Part shown: piece by piece, positions 37,729 to 46,684 of the stretch
Numbering within the stretch: position 1 is the stretch's first letter
Layout of the letters: the number at the start of each line of letters is the position of its first letter
Assembly: GCA_964582225.1 (NCBI GenBank)
Contig: CAZORA010000012.1
Coordinates: 1-64,000 of the forward strand
Direction: 5' to 3'
Length of the DNA: 64,000 bases
From: Dokdonella_A sp964582225
GTDB taxonomy: Bacteria > Pseudomonadota > Gammaproteobacteria > Xanthomonadales > Rhodanobacteraceae
The notes under the pieces: generated by a model
What the model was told of the DNA's origin: nothing
Database searches by the model: none
The model's input: only the letters and a program-made list of their open reading frames with translations
Position numbers and translations under genes: made by a program

Positions 37729-38982
37729 TCACCGGTCCACCTCGCCGAACACCATGTCGTAGGTGCCGATCATCGCCACCACGTCGGCCAGCATGTGGCC
37801 GCGCACGATCTCGTCCATCGACGCCAGGTGGGCGAAACTCGGTGCCCGGCACTTCAATCGAAACGGCTTGTTGGCGCCGTCGGAAACCAGGTACACGCCA
37901 AACTCGCCCTTGGGAGCCTCGACTGCAGCGTAGGTTTCGCCTGCCGGCACGCAGTAGCCCTCGGAGAACAGCTTGAAGTGATGAATCAGGGCTTCCATGT
38001 CGTGCTTCATCTCGGCGCGCGGCGGCGGCGCGACCTTGAAGTTGCGCACGATCACCGGGCCGGGGTTGGCGCGCAGCCAGTCCACGCACTGCTTGATGAT
38101 GCGGTTGGACTGGCGCATTTCCGCCATGCGTACCAGGTAGCGGTCGTAGCAGTCGCCGGTGGAGCCGACCGGAATGTCGAAATCGACCTCGGCATACTTC
38201 GCGTAGGGCTGCTTCTTGCGCAGATCCCACTCAATGCCCGAGCCGCGCAGCATCGGTCCGCTCATGCCCCAGGCAAAAGCCTGCTCGGGAGTGACGATGC
38301 CGATGTCGACGGTGCGCTGCTTCCAGATGCGATTGGTGGTGAGGAGTTCCTCGTACTCGTCGACACGCTTGGGGAAGCTCTCGGTGAAGGCGTCGATGAA
38401 GTCGAGCAGCGAACCCTGACGCGCGGTGTTCATGCGCGCGAGATCCTGGCCCTTGTGGAACTTCGACTCCTTGTACTTCGGCATCTGGTCGGGCAGGTCG
38501 CGATAGACGCCGCCCGGCCGGTAGTAGGTCGCGTGCATGCGCGTGCCGCTGACCGCCTCGTAGCAGTCCATCAGCTCTTCACGTTCGCGGAAGGCATACA
38601 GGAACACCGCCATGGCGCCGAGGTCGAGCGCGTTGCTGCCGAGCCACATCAGATGGTTCAGGATGCGCGTGATCTCGTCGAACATCGTGCGAATCCACTG
38701 CGCACGGGGCGGCGGCTCGATGCCCATGAGGTTTTCGATGGCACGCACGTAGGCATGCTCGTTGCACATCATCGAAACGTAGTCGAGCCGATCCATGTAG
38801 CCGATCGACTGGTTGAAGGGCTTCGATTCGGCCAGCTTCTCGGTGGCGCGATGCAACAGGCCGACGTGCGGGTCGGCGCGCACCACGGTTTCGCCATCCA
38901 TCTCCAGCACCAGGCGCAGCACGCCGTGCGCGGCGGGGTGCTGCGGGCCGAAGTTCATCGTGTAGCTGCGGATCTCGGCCAT
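37729..38982 (-). CDS. nuoD: NADH-quinone oxidoreductase subunit D
   Basis: 417 residues, 49-kDa-type subunit at the quinone site. Motifs: MNFGPQHPAAHGVLRLVLEM, the conserved HRATEKLAE and the C-terminal ADVVAMIGTYDMVFGEVDR. ATG at 38982 follows the nuoC stop by 2 bases, with GGAAAG upstream; an in-frame GTG at 38988 is less likely. Not fused to NuoC, unlike E. coli. Confidence 0.96.
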   Translation of the reverse strand: MAEIRSYTMNFGPQHPAAHGVLRLVLEMDGETVVRADPHVGLLHRATEKLAESKPFNQSIGYMDRLDYVSMMCNEHAYVRAIENLMGIEPPPRAQWIRTMFDEITRILNHLMWLGSNALDLGAMAVFLYAFREREELMDCYEAVSGTRMHATYYRPGGVYRDLPDQMPKYKESKFHKGQDLARMNTARQGSLLDFIDAFTESFPKRVDEYEELLTTNRIWKQRTVDIGIVTPEQAFAWGMSGPMLRGSGIEWDLRKKQPYAKYAEVDFDIPVGSTGDCYDRYLVRMAEMRQSNRIIKQCVDWLRANPGPVIVRNFKVAPPPRAEMKHDMEALIHHFKLFSEGYCVPAGETYAAVEAPKGEFGVYLVSDGANKPFRLKCRAPSFAHLASMDEIVRGHMLADVVAMIGTYDMVFGEVDR

Positions 38983-38984
38983 CG

Positions 38985-39743
38985 TCACTTTCCGTCCAGT
39001 TCCTGATCCTCAAAGCTCGCCTGTGCCCAGCGCGAATCTTCGCGGACCACCCGCGGCACCAGCACGCGCGGCTCGACCGACTTGACCGGTTCGTAGACCA
39101 CGCGCTGCTTCTCCGGGTCGTAGCGCACCTCGACGTTGCCGATCAGCGGGAAGTCCTTGCGGAAGGGATGGCCGACGAAACCATAGTCGGTGAGGATGCG
39201 GCGCAGATCCGGGTGCCCCTCGAAAACGATGCCGAACAGATCGAAGGCCTCGCGCTCGAACCAGTTCACGCTGGGCCACAGCGCGTTCAGGGTAGGCAGG
39301 CTCGGCAGGTCGTCGTCGGCGCAGAAGGCGCGCAGGCGCAGACGCCGGTTGTGCTGCAGCGAAAGCAGGTGCGCGACCACCGCGAAGCGCCGCGGCGAGG
39401 CGGCCGGATGCGGCCGCCCGGCCCAGTCGAAGCGACCGATGGTGCCGCCCTCGACGCCGCGCGAAAAGCCCTGCGCGGTGACGTTCGTGGTGTCCCACTC
39501 GGCCTGGCCCCAGCTCAAGTAGTCGATGCCGCAGAGGTCGATCAGCTGCTCGAAGGCAAACGTCGGCTCGTCACGCAGCGTGTGCATCACCTCGAGCCAG
39601 CGCGCGGGCGCCAGCTCGGCAGTGACTTCGTCGCGCTCGACCGTCACCGCCTCGAGGCGGTCGCCGAAATGCTGCTTGAGGCTGTCCGCAAACGCGGCGG
39701 CAGCGGCGTGCCCGGCGGCACCGTGGTCGGTCATGCCCTTCAT
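38985..39743 (-). CDS. nuoC: NADH-quinone oxidoreductase subunit C
   Basis: 252 residues from the ATG at 39743, two bases after the nuoB stop; an ATG three codons later (39734) is possible. 30-kDa subunit signature ERE(A/S)FDLFGIVFEGHPDLRR is present, followed by HPFRKDFPLIG. Separate from NuoD. Confidence 0.94.
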   Translation of the reverse strand: MKGMTDHGAAGHAAAAAFADSLKQHFGDRLEAVTVERDEVTAELAPARWLEVMHTLRDEPTFAFEQLIDLCGIDYLSWGQAEWDTTNVTAQGFSRGVEGGTIGRFDWAGRPHPAASPRRFAVVAHLLSLQHNRRLRLRAFCADDDLPSLPTLNALWPSVNWFEREAFDLFGIVFEGHPDLRRILTDYGFVGHPFRKDFPLIGNVEVRYDPEKQRVVYEPVKSVEPRVLVPRVVREDSRWAQASFEDQELDGK

Positions 39744-39745
39744 GC

Positions 39746-40290
<545 letters not shown>

Positions 40291-40300
<10 letters not shown>

Positions 40301-40647
40301 TCCAGCGCCCCCTTCTTCCACACATAGACGAAGCCGATGGCGAGCATGCCGAGAAAGAACGCCATCTCGAGCAGTCCGAGCAGACCCAGCTGGGAGAACA
40401 CCGTCGCCCACGGGAACACGAACGCGATTTCCAGATCGAAGACGATGAACAGAATGGCCAACAGGTAATAGCGCACGTCGAAGCGCATGCGCGTGTCCTC
40501 GAAGGCCTCGAAGCCGCACTCGTAGGCGGCTGCCTTCTCCGCGTCGGGACGCCGGGGCCCGAGCAGGTTGCCGATCACGATCAGCGCGACGCCGACCACG
40601 GTCGCTACGACGAGAAACAGCAGAACCGGCAGGTACTCGCTCAGCAC
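40291..40647 (-). CDS. nuoA: NADH-quinone oxidoreductase subunit A
   Basis: 118 residues, three membrane helices, with the conserved loop YECGFEAFEDTRMRFDVRYY. Start is taken as the GTG at 40647, giving MLSEYLPVLLF, with a G-rich ribosome binding site about 5 bases before; ATG codons further upstream are not in conserved sequence. First gene of the nuo operon. Confidence 0.93.
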
Positions 40648-40772
40648 ACACACCCCCAACGCCGAACGGCGCATCACCCGAAACGACCGCGCGAGCTACT
40701 GCGGCCGCCCTCGCGAAGATCATGGGCCCGCGTTTCGCGACAGTGCCGCGCAACGCGGGCGAACGATCAAAC

Positions 40773-40857
40773 TGGTGCCCAAGAGAGGACTCGAACCTCC
40801 ACGGGTCTCCCCGCTACCACCTCAAGGTAGTGCGTCTACCAATTCCGCCACCTGGGC
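40773..40857 (-). tRNA. tRNA-Leu (anticodon GAG)
   Basis: 85 nt with encoded CCA and the long variable arm of class II tRNAs. Anticodon loop TTGAGGT between CTACC and GGTAG. Lies between secG and nuoA. Confidence 0.96.
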
Positions 40858-40870
40858 ACAGCAAAAAAAA

Positions 40871-41365
40871 CTATCTCTTTCCGTCCTTCGACTTTTCCTC
40901 GTCGGCCTTCTTCGCCGCGGACTTTTCCGCCGCCTCCGGCGCCGCCGTGGGCGCGACGGCAGCCGGTACGTCGCCGATGTCGACCCCCTTCGAGGCGGGT
41001 GCGGGGTTGACCTCCGCTGCCGGCGGCACGTCGCCAACCTGGACGGGGGGCTTGCTCGCCTCTGGCGCCTGCTCGGTCGTCAGGCCGGACATTACCCCGA
41101 GATCATCCGCTGCCGGACGGGCATCGCCCGCCGAGCGCGCCAGAAAGATGCCCATGGCGAGGCTGAGCAGAAAAAACAACGCCGCCAACACTGCCGTACT
41201 GCGCGAGAGGAAGTTGGCCGAGCCGCGTGCGCCGAATACCGTACCGGAAGCGCCGCCGCCGAAGCTTGCACCGGCGTCGGCACCGGCGCCGCGCTGCAGC
41301 AGGATCAGCACGACCATCGCGATCGCGATCAATACGTAGAGGACGTTGGCAATGGTGGACAGCAT
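40871..41365 (-). CDS. secG: Preprotein translocase subunit SecG
   Basis: 164 residues. Two membrane helices (about 3-22 and 56-76) with the conserved LLQRGAGADAGASFGGG and ARGSANFLSRSTAVLAALFF. SecG assists SecYEG protein export. An Ala/Pro/Lys-rich tail (about 85-164) makes it longer than the roughly 110 residues of E. coli SecG. 14 bases after tpiA. Confidence 0.94.
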   Translation of the reverse strand: MLSTIANVLYVLIAIAMVVLILLQRGAGADAGASFGGGASGTVFGARGSANFLSRSTAVLAALFFLLSLAMGIFLARSAGDARPAADDLGVMSGLTTEQAPEASKPPVQVGDVPPAAEVNPAPASKGVDIGDVPAAVAPTAAPEAAEKSAAKKADEEKSKDGKR

Positions 41366-41379
41366 GTTCGATTCTTCGG

Positions 41380-42129
41380 TTACAGAGACTCGACGGCGGC
41401 GGCAATGATGGCGAGGAAATCCGCGGCGACCAGCGAGGCGCCGCCGATCAGCCCGCCGTCGACGTCTGGCTGGGCGAACAGCTCCGCCGCGTTGGAAGGC
41501 TTCGCGCTGCCGCCGTAGAGGATGCGCAGCGAGCTCGCAATTGTAGCATCGTGTCCGGCGAGTTTTCCACGCAGGAAGGCATGCATCGCCTGCGCTTGCT
41601 CCGGCGTCGCGGTACGGCCGGTACCGATCGCCCACACCGGCTCGTAGGCGAGCGCGGCTTCGGCGAAAGCGCCGATCCCCACCCGCGCGAGCACCGCATC
41701 GACCTGCCGCGCCACCACTGCCTCGCCCGCGCCGGCCTCGTATTCGGCGAGCGTCTCGCCAACGCAAAGGATCGGCCGCAGCCCGGCCGCCTGCGCGGCA
41801 GCGAACTTGGTCGCGATCTGCGCATCGGACTCCGCGTGATACTGGCGCCGTTCGGAGTGGCCCACCAGCACATAGCGGCAGCCGACGTCCACCAGCATGC
41901 GGCCGGATACTTCGCCGGTATAGGCGCCCTGTTCGTGCTCGCTCAAGTCCTGCGCGCCGAGCATGAGCGCCGCGCCGTGGCGCTGCGCCAAAAGCTCCAG
42001 ATAGGGGAACGGCGGAATCAGCACCCGCTCCACCGCACCGGAAGCAGCGGCCACCGCCTCGCCCAGGGCGGCGGCCATCGCGCGCGAACCATGCATCTTC
42101 CAGTTGCCGGCAACCATCGGCAGGCGCAT
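41380..42129 (-). CDS. tpiA: Triosephosphate isomerase
   Basis: Interconverts dihydroxyacetone phosphate and glyceraldehyde 3-phosphate. 249 residues. Active site: AGNWKMHGS (Lys 11), YVLVGHSERRQYH (His about 95), AYEPVWAIGTG (Glu about 165) and LYGGSAKP. ATG at 42129 begins MRLPMVAGNW. Confidence 0.97.
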   Translation of the reverse strand: MRLPMVAGNWKMHGSRAMAAALGEAVAAASGAVERVLIPPFPYLELLAQRHGAALMLGAQDLSEHEQGAYTGEVSGRMLVDVGCRYVLVGHSERRQYHAESDAQIATKFAAAQAAGLRPILCVGETLAEYEAGAGEAVVARQVDAVLARVGIGAFAEAALAYEPVWAIGTGRTATPEQAQAMHAFLRGKLAGHDATIASSLRILYGGSAKPSNAAELFAQPDVDGGLIGGASLVAADFLAIIAAAVESL

Positions 42130-42294
42130 CGCGAATCCTCCGCTCCTCAAGGGCGCGCAAGGATAGCCGCGTCCCTTCGACCGGACAACCGCAGCGGCTT
42201 GAAACAGCGCGATCAGATCCGGCCTCGACCCATTCGTCCGGCTGCGCAAAACCTTCCGTGGCCTGGGCGCCGAAGATCAAGCGAACGCGCTCGC

Positions 42295-43965
42295 TCAGCG
42301 CGACCGCAACCCGCGGCTTTCTTCGCCGACGACGAACTTGCGGCCGCGCCAGATCAGGATCCCAGCTCCGTCCGCCGCGTCGGTCGGCGCCTCCAGGTAG
42401 GCGATCACCAGCCGCCCCACGCGCAGCCACGGCACCTCCTTCCCGTCCTGTTTCAGGGTTTCTCGAGGCGCCGCCTCGGCGGCAGTCCAGGGCGCGGCGA
42501 AGAGACCGAACCAAGTGGGGTAGTTGGCGTCGATGATGCAGTGGCCGAGCCGCGAGAGATCGGGCGCCAGCGCCTTCACGATCGAATCCATGGATACGAA
42601 AATCCCCCATTCAGGCGGCGGCTCGACGCCACGGAAAAGGATGCGGCAGCCGCTCGAGGGCAGCTCGACTTCCGCAACTGCAGCGACAGCGGCATGCGCC
42701 AGCTCGGCATTGCTGCGCGTGCGGGCAGCGAAGTCGTCGGCAGCTCGATGCGCGGCAGGCGCCCAGGCCAACAGCGCGAACAACAGCGGCAACAGCACCG
42801 CATTACGCCAACGGACCGAAAGCCGTGCTTGCAGCGCGGCGAGCACAGCGACAAACACGATCGCGAGACCAACGAGCCCAAGGTAGTAGAGGCGCGACTG
42901 CATCGCTGACTCGACGGCCGAATCCTCGGCGCCGAGCGCCGCGGCGTTGAGCGCTGCGACCGGTGCCTGCAGCAGGGCCGGCAGCAGCAGCAGGCAGAGA
43001 CCGCAGGCGACCAGCAGCGATTGACGCGACGTCCGCGGCGCGCAGGCCGCACCGCGCCAGGCTGCAACCGCGAGCGCGGCAAACGTGGATACCGCGAGCA
43101 GCAGCGCCGCGCCGCCGCCGCCGAGCCGCGGCAGGAAGGACAGATAGCCGGGGGCGAAGTGGGCCCAGCGGCCCACACCCGCGAGCAGCACCGTGCCCAA
43201 CGGCTGCGCGCCGAGGATCGCGCTCGCGCTGGTGCCGAGTACCAGGCCGCGCCAGAAGAGGAAGCCGAACGCACACAGCCAGACCGCCGCAATCTCCAGC
43301 AGAGCGCGCTGGCGAGCGCTCGCGGTCGCGCCCGCGGGTGGCCACCAGAGCAGGCTGAGCGGCAGCACCAGAAGCAAGCCGATTTCCTTCGATGCCGCCG
43401 CCGCCAGGGTGGCGATCAAGGTCAGCGGAACGCGCCAACGGCGCGTCGGGTCGGCGCTCGCCGCCCACAGTGCGAGCAATACGAACAGCGCGGCGAGCAC
43501 GTCGAAGCGCGCCGACCACCACAGCGCCGGACCGAGCGCGGCGGGATGCAGCGCAAAGGCCAGCGCGCCGAGAAGGGCAAGCGCCGGGCTGAGCGCGAAG
43601 CGCCGCAGCAGCGCGAAAAGCATGAGCGCAACGCCGGCGTGGAGCGCCAGATCGAGGATCGCGTGCGCGCGGTAGTCGCTGCCGAAAAGCGCGGTGTCGA
43701 GCCACATCGAAGCAAAGCCGAGCGGGCGGAACACGGCACCGGGGACCGGGTAATGATCGTGCAGAAAAAGAGCCCAGGGCGAGCCGACCAGGCGCGCGAT
43801 CGCGAGCTGCATGAAATCGTCGCGACCCCAGTCGCCGCCGACGCCCGGCCAGCCGACCGCAAACACGCTCAGCATGATCGCCAGCGCCGCCGCAACGCTT
43901 TGCCAGGGCGCCGGCTCCCGTGCGTCTCGCATGACTGCGGCGGCGCCGAGCTGCGCCGACGCCAC
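42295..43965 (-). CDS. GT-C-type integral membrane protein (putative glycosyltransferase)
   Basis: 556 residues with about ten to twelve predicted membrane helices. Features match the GT-C glycosyltransferase fold of PMT/TMTC-like enzymes: an early GRDDF acidic motif (Asp 49-50) after helix 1, FRPLGFASMWLD, FALHPAALGPALWWSARFDVL and SKEIGLLLVLPLSLL. Such enzymes use polyprenyl-linked sugars on the periplasmic side. The substrate is unknown. Start taken as the GTG at 43965, 3 bases after the glmM stop; ATG at 43932 is an alternative. Confidence 0.7.
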   Translation of the reverse strand: MASAQLGAAAVMRDAREPAPWQSVAAALAIMLSVFAVGWPGVGGDWGRDDFMQLAIARLVGSPWALFLHDHYPVPGAVFRPLGFASMWLDTALFGSDYRAHAILDLALHAGVALMLFALLRRFALSPALALLGALAFALHPAALGPALWWSARFDVLAALFVLLALWAASADPTRRWRVPLTLIATLAAAASKEIGLLLVLPLSLLWWPPAGATASARQRALLEIAAVWLCAFGFLFWRGLVLGTSASAILGAQPLGTVLLAGVGRWAHFAPGYLSFLPRLGGGGAALLLAVSTFAALAVAAWRGAACAPRTSRQSLLVACGLCLLLLPALLQAPVAALNAAALGAEDSAVESAMQSRLYYLGLVGLAIVFVAVLAALQARLSVRWRNAVLLPLLFALLAWAPAAHRAADDFAARTRSNAELAHAAVAAVAEVELPSSGCRILFRGVEPPPEWGIFVSMDSIVKALAPDLSRLGHCIIDANYPTWFGLFAAPWTAAEAAPRETLKQDGKEVPWLRVGRLVIAYLEAPTDAADGAGILIWRGRKFVVGEESRGLRSR

Positions 43966-43968
43966 CGC

Positions 43969-45321
43969 TCAGGGCCTCGCCGCGGCCGCCTGCCGCACCG
44001 TGTCGGCGAGCTCCGCGGATAGCCTCGCAACCAGCGCCGCGTCATCGGCCTCGACCGTAACCCGCACCAGCGGCTCGGTGCCCGAGGGCCGCAGCACCAC
44101 GCGGCCGCGGCCCGCCAGCTCGGTGCGTACGCGCTGCAGCGCGCGCTGCACGCCCTGCTCGGCAGCGAGCTCTGCAGCGCTGCCGGTCTCGACGTTGATC
44201 GTGGTCTGCGCCACCTTGCGCATGCCGGCCAGCGCTTCGTCGAGCGGGCGGCCGGTTCGCGCCAGCGCGTCGAGCACCTGCAGGGCGCTGACGATCGCGT
44301 CCCCGGTGCTGCTGCGATCAAGAGTCAGAATATGCCCGGAGGTCTCGCCGCCGAGCGTGCCTTCGCGCTCCCGCAGCAGCTGCCAGACGTGGCGGTCGCC
44401 CACCTTGGCGCGCAGGAACCCGACGCCGAGCTCGCCGAGCGCGCGTTCGAGCCCGTAGTTGCTCATCAGGGTGCCGACCACCGGCCCACGCAGGCGTCCT
44501 TGCGCCAGCCAGTCGCGTGCCAGCAGATAGAGCAGCTGGTCGCCGTCGACCAGGTGGCCGTGGCGATCGACCATCTGCAGGCGGTCGCCGTCACCGTCGA
44601 AGGCGATGCCGAGATCCGCACCCTGCTCCAGCACGCGATTCACCAGCGCCTGCGGGTGGGTCGCACCGACCTCACGATTGATGTTGAAACCGTCCGGCCG
44701 CACGCCGATCGCGTCCACCCGCGCGCCGAACGCAGCGAACACGTCAGGCGCGATGTGATAGGTCGCGCCGTGGGCACAATCAAGCACCAGCGAGAGCCCC
44801 TTCAGGCTGAACGCGTCGGGTACGCTCGACTTGCAGAACTCGACGTAGCGCGCGGCAGCATCCTTAACCCGCGTCACCTTGCCGAGCGCGGCCGAAGCGA
44901 CGGTGGAAAAAGGCTGCTCCAGTTCGGCCTCGATCGCAATCTCGACCGCGTCGGCAAGCTTTTCGCCGGCACCGGAAAAAAACTTGATGCCATTGTCCTG
45001 GTGCGGGTTGTGCGAGGCGCTGATGACGATACCGACGTCGGCGCGCAGGGAACGGGTCAGCCAGGCCACCGCTGGCGTCGGCATCGGACCCAGCAAACGC
45101 ACGTCGGCGCCGGCCGCGACCAGCCCGGACTCGAGTGCCGCCTCGAACATGTAGCCGGATACCCGCGTGTCCTTGCCGATCAGGACGCTGGCCTTGCCGT
45201 TGCGATCGGGCAGCACGGCGCCGACAGCGCGCCCGAGGCGCAGCATGAATTCGGCGGTGATAGGCCACTCGCCGACGCGGCCACGGATACCGTCGGTACC
45301 GAAATAGCGTCTGGCGGTCAC
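43969..45321 (-). CDS. glmM: Phosphoglucosamine mutase
   Basis: Converts glucosamine 6-phosphate to glucosamine 1-phosphate for UDP-GlcNAc. 450 residues from the GTG at 45321 (VTARRYFGTDGIRG). The phosphoserine loop ISASHNPHQDNG (Ser 103), metal loop AFDGDGDRLQMVD, sugar loop LGGETSGHI and phosphate loop RPSGTEPLVRV are intact. GAGG lies about 9 bases before the start. Confidence 0.95.
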   Translation of the reverse strand: MTARRYFGTDGIRGRVGEWPITAEFMLRLGRAVGAVLPDRNGKASVLIGKDTRVSGYMFEAALESGLVAAGADVRLLGPMPTPAVAWLTRSLRADVGIVISASHNPHQDNGIKFFSGAGEKLADAVEIAIEAELEQPFSTVASAALGKVTRVKDAAARYVEFCKSSVPDAFSLKGLSLVLDCAHGATYHIAPDVFAAFGARVDAIGVRPDGFNINREVGATHPQALVNRVLEQGADLGIAFDGDGDRLQMVDRHGHLVDGDQLLYLLARDWLAQGRLRGPVVGTLMSNYGLERALGELGVGFLRAKVGDRHVWQLLREREGTLGGETSGHILTLDRSSTGDAIVSALQVLDALARTGRPLDEALAGMRKVAQTTINVETGSAAELAAEQGVQRALQRVRTELAGRGRVVLRPSGTEPLVRVTVEADDAALVARLSAELADTVRQAAAARP

Positions 45322-45466
45322 GGCGTCGGACCTCGGCAGTAAACGGAGTGCTAGTGGAAGGACGCGCCGCGGCGCCCCGCTGCCGGAACTATCCACCGCG
45401 CAGAGCCGGCAGGCAAGCGCCCGACCGGCGCCGCGCGAGCCCGGGCAGATTCAGCGGCGTGTCGCT

Positions 45467-46306
45467 TCAGTCGCCCATCTGCTTCTGGCGATGCTCGCGA
45501 CGCTCCTGTGCGTCGAGGCTCAGGGTGGCGATCGGCCGCGCTTCGAGTCGATCGATGCCGATTTCCTCGTCGGTCTCCTCGCAGAAGCCGTAGTGGCCCT
45601 CCTCGATCCGCTTGAGGGCCTTGTCGATCTTCGCGATCAGCTTGCGGTAGCGGTCGCGGGTACGCAGCTCCAGCGAGTTCTCCGTCTCGCGCGTCGCCCG
45701 TTCGGCGTCGTCGCCCACGTCGCGCACTTCATCGCGCAAGCTCTCGATGGTCTGACGGCTTTCCTCGACCAGGTCCTCGCGCCATTTCGACAGCTTGTTG
45801 CGGAAGTACTGCAGGTGCTGCGGACCCATGTACTCCTCCCTGGCGGAGGGCTTGTAGCCGCGCGGCAACTCGATGTGCACGGAAGCCGGCAGCGCATAGC
45901 GCCCATCCTGCATGGTCACGGCGACGTCGAGCACCGGCAAAAGCTTGCTGCCGCGCGGAGCAGACGGCTTGCGCCGAGCGCTTTCTCCACCCGCAGCCGC
46001 AGTCCGGGCCGACGCGCTTGCCGCGCTCTTTTTCACCGACGCCTTCGAGCCGGTCGCAACAGCAGCCTTCTTGACGACCGTCGCCGCGGTCTTCTTGAGC
46101 GCCGCAGCGGCGACTTTCCTGCCGGCCGTCGCGGCAGACTTCGTGCCGGGGACAGCCTTGCGCACGACGGCGCCGACCTTGGCGGATGGCATCTTCCTGT
46201 TGCTCTTGGCGGTCGACGCCTTCGTCGTCGAGGCGCCCTTGCGCGCCGCTGCCGCAGACTTCGCTGCTTTGCCGATAACGCCTGCTTGCTGCTTGCTTTT
46301 CGCCAT
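45467..46306 (-). CDS. dksA: DksA-type RNA polymerase-binding factor without zinc-finger cysteines
   Basis: 278 residues from the ATG at 46306. The C-terminal 150 residues are DksA: a coiled coil (YFRNKLSKWREDLVEESRQT) with the tip acidic residues (DDAER) and the globular zinc region. In that region only one cysteine remains (Cys 241 in GFCEETDEEIGIDRLEARP; the following LSLDAQER has none), so the usual four-Cys zinc site is absent. Residues 1-125 are Lys/Ala/Ser-rich and low complexity. DksA with ppGpp controls rRNA and stress promoters. Confidence 0.9.
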   Translation of the reverse strand: MAKSKQQAGVIGKAAKSAAAARKGASTTKASTAKSNRKMPSAKVGAVVRKAVPGTKSAATAGRKVAAAALKKTAATVVKKAAVATGSKASVKKSAASASARTAAAGGESARRKPSAPRGSKLLPVLDVAVTMQDGRYALPASVHIELPRGYKPSAREEYMGPQHLQYFRNKLSKWREDLVEESRQTIESLRDEVRDVGDDAERATRETENSLELRTRDRYRKLIAKIDKALKRIEEGHYGFCEETDEEIGIDRLEARPIATLSLDAQERREHRQKQMGD

Positions 46307-46423
46307 TACCGAAAAACCATCTTGTGACACGGCGGTCGCGTGTTATAGCCTAAGTGCGCACCCCCGGCAACCGCCGTCGAACCTCGCGGCGCCGACGTCC
46401 GCAACGAAGCGCGCACGCGTATC

Positions 46424-46684
46424 ATGGCCCAGCCTCTCCTGCTCCTGCTGCGCGGCTACAAGCGCTGGTTGAGTCCCATGCTCGGTGCGCGCTGCCGCTT
46501 CGATCCGAGCTGTTCGGACTACGCGACCATCGCCATCGCGCGCTTTGGCGCGGCGCGCGGCAGCTGGCTTGCGCTCTTGCGGATCGTGCGCTGCCAGCCG
46601 TTGTGCAGGGGCGGTTTCGACCCGGTGCCGACGCGGTTCCGGCCGTGGCCCGAACGTCGCAACGAGGAGCATCCGCATGCATGA
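46424..46684 (+). CDS. yidD: Membrane protein insertion efficiency factor YidD
   Basis: 86 residues: GYKRWLSPMLGARCRFDPSCSDYA and RIVRCQPLCRGGFDPVP are the YidD signature (short amphipathic protein that aids YidC-dependent insertion). Overlaps pyrC by 8 bases. It is not next to rpmH-rnpA here. Confidence 0.93.
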   Translation: MAQPLLLLLRGYKRWLSPMLGARCRFDPSCSDYATIAIARFGAARGSWLALLRIVRCQPLCRGGFDPVPTRFRPWPERRNEEHPHA

